NCBI GenBank assembly: GCA_037044905.1
Contig: JBAOKB010000048.1
Coordinates: forward strand, 1,200,872 to 1,264,871
Direction of reading: 5' to 3'
DNA length: 64,000 bases
Source: Hortaea werneckii
Taxonomy: Eukaryota > Ascomycota > Dothideomycetes > Mycosphaerellales > Teratosphaeriaceae
The translations under genes and the position numbers were made by a program. Numbering within the stretch: the first letter of the stretch is position 1; every line of letters starts with the position of its first letter. The notes below the pieces were generated by a model. That model was given only the letters and a program-made list of their open reading frames with translations. It did no database searches and had not been told where the DNA came from. Shown here one piece after another: positions 55,290-64,000 of the stretch.

Positions 55290-57955
55290 ATGGACGCTTT
55301 TAAGAGTCTGTTCGTACACTTCCAGAATTTTCAAATTATCGTTTGTAGAGATTGCAAGTTTGCAGTGGTTCCAGACCAAATCAAGGCGCATCTTAGCCAA
55401 AGTCACCAGACGCTAACAGTGAGCACTAGGAAAGGAATAATCGAACAAGTGGAAAAACTCGACCACGTCGCTTATAGGTCAGAAGACGTCGTGTACCCCG
55501 CCGCCGAACAGGAAGCGATCCAGGAGCTCGGCCCGGTCATCGAGCAATGCTCACAGTGCAAAGCGTGCGGGTTGCTGAGGGAGAGTAAAAAGGGGATCGA
55601 GGCGCACTGTAGAAAGGAACACGGCTGGAACAGCGCCAAAAGCAGAGGAGGTCGAGGGAGTTTGAGGAGTCGACCCGCCGCAAACCAGCCGTTCACGGAA
55701 GGTCACTGCTGTTAGAGATTCTTTAAGTATGCGCAGTGGACTAAGCTCTTTAAAGTGCTACCGCCAGCGCCACGGATGCTAGGAGGCGGTCATGGCTGCG
55801 AGCCCGAGGACAGGGCGCAGAAGTTGACAGATGAGGTAGCCGATGGACTCAAGAGGAAGCTGCGGGAGGCGCACCATCACAGGAAGGTGAACGTTAGCAA
55901 TGTCAGGTCTGAAATGGATCCATGGCTGGAACACACTAGCTGGGCTCACCATCTGGCTGGGTTTGAGAAAGAAGAGCTACGGGCTAGTCTAAGTGCGGCG
56001 CCAAAGCTTGAGGCGGACGAGCGGGGGATAGAGAGCGTGGATAAAGAAGAGGAGGCGATCGAGAGAGCTTGCAGAGCGACCGGCAGGGTGATTAAGAAGG
56101 CCATGGACGTCAGCAGTCCGCGGACGATCCCAAGGTCCGCTCTTCACTACGTGAACAGGAAGGAAACCGGGGCCGCGAACAACGAGACTCTATTCTACAG
56201 CAAACACGAGGCTAGTACGAAGAAGAAATACTCTAGGGTCTGGGTATCAATGCTAAGATATCTTTGGAGGAGTCAGACATGGGAGAACAAGCCAGACTAC
56301 ACGTTGACGGATGGGCAAGCGAGGAGGCTGGGAGCAATGCAAAGTCTCGCTAGACGAGAGACCGCCGCTCTAGACAAGGGAGCTAGAAAGGTCTGCGAAG
56401 ACGAGTTACAATGGTCCATCGTTCTTTTCTGGGCTAGCATGCTCGACTAGGAGCTGCTAGACGACGAGTTCCAAAGCGGCTTTCTGTCCGCATTGGCAGT
56501 TCTCGGCTTGGACACCGAAGACGCAGGATGGGTAAGCGTGTTCAACTTCACGCCGAAGCTAGCGGCCATCGTCACGGTCTGTAAGGCTCTAGTGGTGTTC
56601 ATGGCTTACAAGCAGAGGCAAGACGACATCGACCGGCTAATCGGAGCCGGGATAGGTGAGAGTAAGGCGAGAAAAGAAGCGGTTAGCATTGTAGAAGGGG
56701 TGCACGATATGGTGCCCAGGCTGTTGTGTCTTTAGGAATACGGGGGACTAGCGAGCCCGATGGACAGGGTCTTGCACATGAAGACTTTTGGAATGAGGAT
56801 TAGGTTCACGGAGAAAGCCGGGGCACGGGTCACTTGGATGAACAGATGCCAACAGGTCGCCATCGACAAGATCAGCTTTAGCATGGGAGATCTTAGAGAT
56901 GCACTACACTCGCTGTAGGAAAGGTGTCTGGGGAGGCTCACGAAGCGGTTAATGTTCTTACAGCAAGAGGAGGAACTGCCGATCTTGCATCTAGACAGAC
57001 TGTTCGACAACCCAAGCGATCTTACCGAGGGTTGGAGCTTCTTGGACGATGAGAGAAACGATGAAGTCTTGGGCAGAGTTAGGAGGCCGGACGGGAAAGA
57101 CGTGGAGAGCAGGAAGTAGTTGTGGAGCCGGGCCATAAGAGAGGACCGAATAACCAAGTACTTTCTACAAAATATCGACATGAGTGAAGTGAGGGACAGG
57201 AGTAAGCTAAAGTGGAACACGACCAAGGTGGAGCAGTACTTCCGGGAGGTGACTCTGTTTAAGGAGGAGCTGATAGTGTTGTGTCACATGGCAGGGGGAG
57301 CTCCAGCCAGAGGGACGGAAGTTGTTAGCATTAGGACCGAGAACGGAGAGAGTGCGCGAGCGCAGAGGGGTGTTTTTGTTGACAATGGCATGGTCGAGCT
57401 AGTGACGGGCTACCACAAAGGCTACAGCAAGAGCGGCGAAGCGAAGATAATCCACAGGTATCTGCCGCAAGAGGTGGGAAAGCTGTTGGTGTACCATTTG
57501 TGGCTAGTGGAACCGTTCGTGCACATGCTCAGGTGGGAAGTTAGGGGCGAGTCTGACTTTAGCAAATATCTGTAGGAGCCGGAGCCGGAAAAGAAATGGG
57601 AAGGCGAGGTCGACGGAGTTAGGGAGGAGGAGGAGAGTGGGAGCGAAGAAGGAGGAAGGGAAAGCGACGGGGAAGAGGGCAGTTCAGGAAGCGAGAGCGA
57701 ATCGAGCACAAGCCCGAGCAGTGAAAGCGAGGCGGATGGAGGTAATAACGAAGGAACGGCAGGAGATCGGATGGTTAGTGGGAGGGAGGCGCGAAGCAGG
57801 CCGAGGAATGGAGGAAAAGCGAAAGAGGGCAAGCTGCAGGCACTCAGCATAGACGGCTTCTAGAACACAGAGAGGCTGAAGAGGGTGATGAAGAGGGAGC
57901 TATCAAAATGCCAGGCCGGATTCTTTGTAACGCCGTCGACATGGAGGCAGCTATA
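55290..57955 (+). pseudogene. Truncated telomere-linked helicase gene, copy C
   Basis: Frame from the ATG at 55290 (MDAF...) with seven in-frame TAG stops (55713, 56448, 56733, 56916, 57117, 57573, 57861). Its first 141 codons are uninterrupted and show the N-terminal module best: C-x2-C-x11-H-x4-H at residues 19-39 and a second Cys/His group ending in EAHCRKEHGW. The helicase is lost at the copy D junction. Four of the stops replace TGG and two replace or match CAG seen in other copies. Confidence 0.88.
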
Positions 57956-57961
57956 CCTACC

Positions 57962-58382
57962 CTCAATCCTTCAAAGAATCCGGGGCGGATTCCATGATAA
58001 TGCGTGGGGGGCACGGGCCACCGAATTCGCCGGAGGGGGCAGATTCCATGAAAAACCGGGGGCAGAAGGAATGAAAAGTACCGGTCGGAATCGTTTCAAA
58101 CTCGGTGAGTTTCCAATCCGTAGGCACTTTACTCGTGAGTTTTCAACATCGGAGCGGGAGACCCGCGTGGTGAATTGTTATCGCGGTTCGAAAATCCCGA
58201 CATTCTGTGTGAAGTTCCGCTCGCAAAGGCTTAGGGTTAGGGTCGGCGGGCGTAACGGCGGTTCGGCTGGAATTGAGGGACCGCCGGAAGCGCAGGCTGG
58301 ACGCTCGCGAAGAGGTAGGGTAGATAGAAATACACCAACAAAGGTGCAGAAAAGCACCCAGCAAGACCACCGACTCTTGTAG
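57962..58382 (+). other. Leader of the element with a conserved open frame
   Basis: In each copy the leader holds an open frame of about 140 codons ending QDHRLL-stop (A is broken by stops). At all three internal junctions this frame is fused in frame to the truncated helicase gene upstream (52228-52839, 54461-55138, 57885-58382). In D it is in a different frame from the helicase ORF. Composition is Arg/Gly-rich with no recognised domain, so it may simply be promoter/5' UTR sequence that happens to be open. An internal ATG could start a ~100-aa product. Confidence 0.4.
58231..58243 (+). repeat. Interstitial TTAGGG pair in leader of copy D
   Basis: Same 13-bp tract and offset as in the other copies. 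Confidence 0.9.
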
Positions 58383-58533
58383 CATGTAGCTAACGTTCAA
58401 CCCCATCATGTGTAACCGCGCCATCGCGACAGGGATCGCGAAAATTCTGTGACAGGGGTCGGTGCAGCTAAGCCCAGGCGAGGCCGCCGACCGAAACATC
58501 AGGACAGACACGTTGCTCGACAGCTAATACACC

Positions 58534-61500
58534 ATGGACGCTTTTGAGAGTCTGTTCGTACACTTCCAGAATTTTCAAATCATCGTTTGTAGAGATTGCA
58601 AGTTTGCAGTGGTTCCAGACCAAATCAAGGCGCATCTTAGCCAAAGTCACCAGACGCTAACAGTGAGCACTAGGAAAGGAATAATCGAACAAGTGGAAAA
58701 ACTCGACCACGTCGCTTATAGGTCAGAAGACGTCGTGTACCCCGCCGCCGAATAGGAAGCGATCCAGGAGCTCGGCCCGGTCATCGAGCAATGCTTACAG
58801 TGCAAAGCGTGCGGGTTGCTAAGGGAGAGTAAAAAGGGGATCGAGGCGCACTGTAGAAAGGAACACGGCTGGAACAGCGCCAAAAGCAGAGGAGGTCGAG
58901 GGAGTTTAAGGAGTCGACCCGCCGCAAACCAGCCGTTCACGGAAGGTCACTACTATTAGAGATTCTTCAAGTATGCGCAGTGGACTAAGCTCTTTAAAGT
59001 GCTACCGCCAGCGCCACGGATGCTAGGAGGCGGTCATGGCTGCGAGCCCGAGGACAGGGCGCAGAAGTTGACAGATGAGGTAGCCGATGGACTCAAGAGG
59101 AAGCTGCGGGAGGCGCACCATCATAGGAAGGTGAACGTTAGCAATGTCAGGTCTGAAATGGATCCATGGCTAGAACACACCAGCTGGGCTCACCATCTGG
59201 CTGGGTTTGAGAAAGAAGAGCTACGGGCTAGTCTAAGTGCGGCGCCAAAGCTTGAGGCGGACGAGCGGGGGATAGAGAGCGTGGATGAAGAAGAGGAGGC
59301 GATCGAGAGAGCTTGCAGAGCGACCGGCAGGGTGATCAAGAAGGCCATGGACGTTAGCAGTCCGCGGACGATCCCAAGGTCCGCTCTTCACTACGTGAAC
59401 AGGAAGGAAACCGGGGCCGCGAACAACGAGACTCCATTCTACAGCAAACACGAGGCCAGTACGAAGAAGAAATACTCCAGGGTCTGGGTATCAATGCTAA
59501 GATATCTTTGGAGGAGTCAGACATGGGAGAACAAGCCAGACTACACGTTGACGGATGGGCAAGCGAGGAGGCTAGGAGCAATGCAAAGTCTCGCCAGACG
59601 AGAGACCGCCGCTCTAGACAAGGGAGCCAGAAAGGTCTGCGAAGACGAGTTACAATGGTCCATCGTTCTTTTCTGGGCCAGCATGCTCGACCAGGAGCTG
59701 CTAGACGACGAGTTCCAAAGCGGCTTTCTGTCCGCATTGGCAGTTCTCGGCTTGGACACCGAAGACGCAGGATGGGTAAGCGTGTTCAACTTCACGCCGA
59801 AGCTGGCGGCCATCGTCACGGTCTGTAAGGCTCTAGTAGTGTTCATGGCTTACAAGCAGAGGCAAGACGACATCGACCGGCTAATCGGAGCCGGGATAGG
59901 TGAGAGTGAGGCGAGAAAAGAAGCGGTCAGCATTGTAGAAGGGGTGCACGATATGGTGCCTAGGCTGTTGTGTCTTTAGGAATACGGGGGACTAGCGAGC
60001 CCGATGGACAGGGTCTTGCACATGAAGACTTTTGGAATGAGGATTAGGTTCACGGAGAAAGCCGGGGCACGGGTCACTTGGATGAACAGATGCCAACAGG
60101 TCGCCATCGACAAGATCAGCTTTAGCATGGGAGATCTCAGAGATGCACTACACTCGCTGTGGGAAAGGTGTCTAGGGAGGCTCACGAAGCGGTTAATGTT
60201 CTTACAGCAAGAGGAGGAACTGCCGATCTTGCATCTGGACAGACTGTTCGACAACCCAAGCGATCTCACCGAGGGTTGGAGCTTCTTGGACGATGAGAGA
60301 AACGATGAAGTCTTGGGCAGAGTCAGGAGGCCGGACGGGAAAGACGTGGAGAGCAGGAAGTGGTTGTGGAGCCGGGCCATGAGAGAGGACCGAATAACCA
60401 AGTACTTTCTACAAAATATCGACATAAGTGAAGTGAGGGACAGGAGTGAGCTAAAGTGGAACACGACCAAGGTGGAGCAGTACTTCCGGGAGGTGACTCT
60501 GTTCAAGGAGGAGCTGATAGTGTTGTGTCACATGGCAGGGGGAGCTCCAGCCAGAGGGACGGAAGTTGTCAGCATTAGGACCGAGAACGGAGAGAGTGCG
60601 CGAGCGCAGAGGGGTGTTTTTGTTGACAATGGCATGGTCGAGCTGGTGACGGGCTACCACAAAGGCTACAGCAAGAGCGGCGAAGCGAAGATAATCCACA
60701 GGTATCTGCCGCAAGAGGTAGGAAAGCTGTTGGTGTACCATTTGTGGCTAGTGGAACCGTTCGTGCACATGCTCAGGTGGGAAGTCAGGGGCGAGTTCGA
60801 CTTCAGCAAATATCTGTAGGAGCCGGAGCCGGAAAAGAAATGGGAAGGCGAGGTCGACGGAGTCAGGGAGGAGGAGGAGAGTGGGAGCGAAGAAGGAGGA
60901 AGGGAAAGCGACGGGGAAGAGGGCAGTTCAGGAAGCGAGAGCGAATCGAGCACAAGCCCGAGCAGTGAAAGCGAGGCGGATGGAGGTGATGACGAAGGAA
61001 CGGCAGGAGATCGGATGGTCAGTGGGAGGGAGGCGCGAAGCAGGCCGAGGAATGGAGGAAAAGCGAAAGAGGGCAAGCTGCAGGCACTTAGCATAGACGG
61101 CTTCTGGAACACAGAGAGGCTGAAGAGGGTGATGAAGAGGGAGCTATCAAAATGCCAGGCCGGATTCTTTGTAACGCCGTCGACATGGAGGCAGCTATAC
61201 CTAGCCATCCAAAGGGTACACTGCCCAGAGGAAGAAGTGACAAAACAGCTCGATCGGTTGTACGAAGGAGTAACAACAGAAGATAGGCAGATGCAATCCG
61301 GACACAGTAAAAGGATGGAAGAGTTGATCTACGGGATCTTGACGACAGAGAACCCGTTTAGCACGCAGTCCGAGCAGGCATCGTTCAGAAAGGTGAGCGT
61401 GTTATGGCACCACTTCATTAGGTGGCCGTCCACTGCGACAGGTAATGGAAAGCCGACGATCGATCTGGAGAAATACAGGAAGATGGTAGAAGAAGAGAGG

Positions 61501-63636
61501 TGGGCGAAGTTGAGGAGGGCAGACTTGAACGTGAGTCTAAGGGAAATGCTAGGGCCGAACGCTTCATTTAGAGGCTCACAACTGGAAGGGCTAAAGGCAA
61601 TCGTATCGGGCGAGCCGAAGGTAGTAATGGTCATAAGGACCGGAGGAGGCAAGAGTCTAATGTTCATGCTACCGGCATTCTGCTTAGTCGGAGGGGTGAC
61701 GGTGGTAGTGGTGCCGTTGATATCGCTAAGGAGCGATCTAGAGAGGAGATGCAAGGAGATCGGACTCAACGCCGGGAGATGGCCCGACCAGAGCGCCAGG
61801 CACGCGAGGATCGTGCTAGTAACACCCGAGAGCGCAGTAACGAAGGCGTTTAACAGGTTCATTAACGACAAGCTAGCTACCGGAGAGCTAGACAGGATAG
61901 TAGTCGACGAGAGCCACATCGTTCTAGACTCGACAGAGACATGGAGGCCGAAAGTGCTCGAGCTAGCGGAGTTCGCTAGGAAGGGATGCCAGATGGTGTA
62001 TCTCACGGCAACGTTGCCACCGAAGGAAGAGTCGAGCTGGCTCGAAGCGATGGGCTTGGAGAAGAGGACGGTACGGATGATAAGAGACTCGACGACGAGG
62101 AGGAACATCGCTTACTAGGTGGTCGAGTACGACCGGCGAGAAGAAGAGGAGAGGGTAGCGGAGTTGGTAAGAAAGAAACTGGAAGAACACGAGGAGGGAC
62201 AGATCATAGTGTACTGCCGGAGGGTAGAGCAGTGCAAGAAGATTGGAGAAGTGCTAAGGTGTCCAGTGTACTATAGGAGGGTCGGAGACGAAGAAATGAA
62301 AAGGAAGATTCTGGAACAGCTAGTCAAGGGGACGCACAGAGTGTTCGCGGCGACGACAGCGATGGGAATGGGGGTGGATGCACCACACATTAGGGTGGTG
62401 GTACACGTGGGAGTGAAGGAATTGGTGAGGGATTACGCACAGGAAAGTGGAAGGGCAGGAAGAGATGGAGAGGCAAGCGAGGCGATCTTAATGAGAGGCT
62501 ACAACACAGTAGGGGGTCGGAAAATCTTGGAGAAGGGATTCGTGATGGAAAGGGGGATGCACGAATATCTGGAAGGGGAGAAGTGTAGGAGGGTTGTGTT
62601 AGACAGGGAGATGGATGGGAGGGCGGACAGGATCGGATGCGAGAACGGAGAGAAAGTGTGTGATGTATGTAGAGGGTTAACAAGAACGGGAAGGAGGGCG
62701 AGGGTTGTAGTGAGGACAGGGGGGTTCGTTCCATCACAGCAGCATAGAAGGAGGGAGCAAGAGGAAGCAGACGGGTTAGGGTTAGAGCCGATGGAACAAG
62801 GTAGCGAGGATGGAACACCGAGAGGCTCAGAGTTAGGTACGGACAACGTTGACGACGAGGGAGAATCAGGGTCAGGGTTGGCCGAAGCTAGGGATGAGTG
62901 TAAAGAGGCAGCAAAGGAAGGAAGAGGGCTAAAGAGGGCAAGAAGTATAGGAGAGAGAGAGGAGAGGGAGCGAAGCATAAACGAGGCGAGGACAGGAATG
63001 AGTAGAGAGGGAGAAAGAGTGCAAGCGCAGAAGAGGTCGAGGTTAGCGGAGAGGGCTAGCAGAGAGCTAGACAGAGACGAGATGGTGAAGAGGCTAGAGG
63101 ATTGGACGAAGGTAGGGTGTTCGGTGTGCTGGGCGCAAGGGCAGATACAACGGGCGAAAAGGGCTCGAGGGTGGGAAGAATGCAGAGGGCACGGGAAGGA
63201 GGCAGGGGAGAGGATGGCGGAAGTGAAGAAGAGGATGAAGCGGCTACAGATGGCTCGATTCAGCGGGTGCAATCTCTGCTGGGTGCCGCAGAGCATATGT
63301 CAAAGATGGGAAGAGAAGACGGCGGCGTGCGGGAGTAAAACGGCAGGATATTAGCGAAGCGGAGTTGCGGGGGCAGGATGCCAATACAAGGGAGTGATAG
63401 AGGACATAGGAGGGGCGGTAATCAGCCAAAGGATGTGGGGGAGGGAAGAGAGGGAGGGAAAGGAGTGGGAGTGGGGGTGGGTAGAGGGGGAGATGGAGAG
63501 GAGTTTGGGATTTTGGGAGGGGGGAGGGTTGGAAGAGGACGAATGGGGCCGACTATGGAGGTGGGTGATCCGGAAGCGGGTGACGAACATGATGGAAACG
63601 AACGAGTTGGTGAGAATGGTGTATCATATAAGCTGA
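58534..63636 (+). pseudogene. Telomere-linked RecQ-type helicase, full-length frame with six TAG codons
   Basis: A single frame of 1,701 codons from the ATG at 58534 to TGA at 63634, with no indel but TAG at 58753, 58957, 59977, 60817, 62116 and 63352. Order of parts: zinc fingers (residues about 15-130); a helical middle region; a tyrosine-recombinase-like stretch with GGAPARGTEVVSIR, YHKGYS and IIHRYLP (about 670-750); an acidic Ser/Glu linker; then the helicase. Helicase motifs: I RTGGGKSLMF (about 1,037), Ia VVVPLISL, II DESH (1,125-1,128), III LTATLPP, IV IIVYCRR, V TTAMGMGVDAPHI and VI QESGRAGRDGE. A Cys-rich C-terminus follows (CSVCW, CNLCW, CQYKGV). Reading continues after 63352 with family-like sequence, so TGA is the probable true end. 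It reads toward the telomere. As DNA it is a pseudogene unless the TAGs are read through or edited. Confidence 0.9.
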
Positions 63637-63725
63637 GATAGAAGAGGGCAGGAGGGAGGAAGGAGGCTGAGGGTTAGGGTTAGCTAGTACAGGGCGAAAT
63701 GTTAGTGAAATGTAAAAGAGAGAGC

Positions 63726-63764
63726 AAGCCGTTCAGGGCGCCGACGCTAGGGCCGCCGGAGGCA
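63726..63764 (+). repeat. Pre-telomeric direct repeat, copy 1
   Basis: 39 bp (AAGCCGTTCAGGG...GGAGGCA), repeated at 63813-63851. The two copies differ only at two C/T positions, each in a CAG/TAG context. Confidence 0.9.
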
Positions 63765-63812
63765 AGAGGGTTCCAATTGTCGGGAGGAAAAAGAGAGAGA
63801 AAAGGAAAGGGG

Positions 63813-63851
63813 AAGCCGTTTAGGGCGCCGACGCCAGGGCCGCCGGAGGCA
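63813..63851 (+). repeat. Pre-telomeric direct repeat, copy 2, abutting the telomere
   Basis: Second copy of the 39-bp repeat; its last base directly precedes the first telomeric base. Confidence 0.9.
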
Positions 63852-63964
63852 TAGGGTTAGGGTTAGGGTTAGGGTTAGGGTTAGGGTTAGGGTTAGGGTT
63901 AGGGTTAGGGTTAGGGTTAGGGTTAGGGTTAGGGTTAGGGTTAGGGTTAGGGTTAGGGTTAGGG
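63852..63964 (+). repeat. Telomere, TAGGG + (TTAGGG)18
   Basis: 113 bp of perfect TTAGGG repeats on the + strand, the G-rich orientation expected for a right chromosome end. Length is within the usual range of about 100-150 bp for filamentous fungi. Confidence 0.97.
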
Positions 63965-64000
63965 AGGTGCTGTTCAGGGAACAAACCAAGTTACGTTTAA
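63965..64000. other. Probable Oxford Nanopore native-barcode remnant (artefact)
   Basis: 36 bp of non-telomeric sequence after the telomere: AGGTGCTG (63965-63972), a 24-nt stretch (63973-63996) that I recall as Nanopore barcode 08, and TTAA (63997-64000). The flanks are the reverse complement of the kit flanks CAGCACCT and ...TTAA as I remember them. It should be treated as untrimmed adapter. Confidence 0.88.

Larger units (their letters stand above)
54712..57955 (+). repeat. Telomere-linked helicase element, copy C (3'-truncated)
   Basis: 3,244 bp, exactly the length of copy A, and cut at the same base of the element, so the A/B and C/D junctions are identical. Lies between B and D. Confidence 0.88.
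57956..63851 (+). repeat. Telomere-linked helicase element, copy D (complete, telomere-adjacent)
   Basis: The only copy that reaches the telomere. Leader 57,956 to about 58,533, coding frame 58,534-63,636, then about 215 bp of pre-telomeric sequence. It gives the reference structure for the truncated copies and is the least mutated over the shared segment after B. Confidence 0.88.

Noticed and set aside
49169..63851. Reading the array as a MoTeR-like telomeric retrotransposon
   Set aside because: No reverse transcriptase or endonuclease motifs are visible; the coding capacity is zinc finger plus RecQ-type helicase.
63852..63964. Regular repeats as a possible CRISPR array
   Set aside because: Six-base units without spacers: telomere.
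63747..63989. Open frame with Leu-Thr repeats
   Set aside because: It is the translated telomere tract running into the barcode remnant, not a gene.

Overview
The window is the right end of a chromosome arm from a filamentous ascomycete (Pezizomycotina, probably a Dothideomycete or close relative). It has short GT-AG introns of about 50-75 bp, Zn2Cys6 and C2H2 regulators, the gene set of a filamentous fungus, repeat-induced point mutation (RIP) in its repeats, and a TTAGGG telomere at the right edge.

Positions 1-47,165 are ordinary, mostly single-copy chromosomal sequence. In order: the 3' part of a C2H2 zinc-finger gene, a choline/ethanolamine kinase, a proline-rich AIM3-like protein, an amidase, the ribosome-maturation factor SDO1, a C2H2 factor, a WRAP73/Wdr8-type WD protein, an HSP20 with a glycine-arginine-rich arm, a Dal5-type MFS permease, an NmrA-like reductase, an uncharacterised fungal protein, a PEX11-type peroxin, ATP12, a Zn2Cys6 transcription factor, a DUF1989 protein, a cytosolic beta-mannosidase, 2-isopropylmalate synthase, a peroxisomal acyl-CoA thioesterase with an apparent frameshift, a small serine/arginine-rich protein, two hydrophilic stress-type proteins and a small NAD(P)-binding protein. 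I joined exons where splice sites and phase agree.

Positions 47,460-49,168 are an AT-rich relict dominated by CTA/TAG, read here as a heavily RIP-mutated retrotransposon gag fragment. It is cut abruptly by a subtelomeric array of four head-to-tail copies (A-D, 49,169-63,851) of a telomere-linked RecQ-helicase element. All four begin at exactly the same base, at a CCTA. A, B and C are cut off at their telomere-facing ends at the next copy's start; D alone runs to the telomere. Each copy has a ~580-bp leader holding a 2-unit interstitial TTAGGG, then one long frame coding for N-terminal zinc fingers, a region resembling tyrosine recombinases and, in D, a complete RecQ-type helicase. By eye I count 28 in-frame stops over the four copies; all 28 are TAG, and wherever another copy keeps the sense codon it is CAG or TGG.

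The telomere tract (63,852-63,964) is followed by 36 bp that match, from memory, an Oxford Nanopore native-barcode flank and barcode. The window therefore probably reaches the physical chromosome end plus an untrimmed sequencing artefact.
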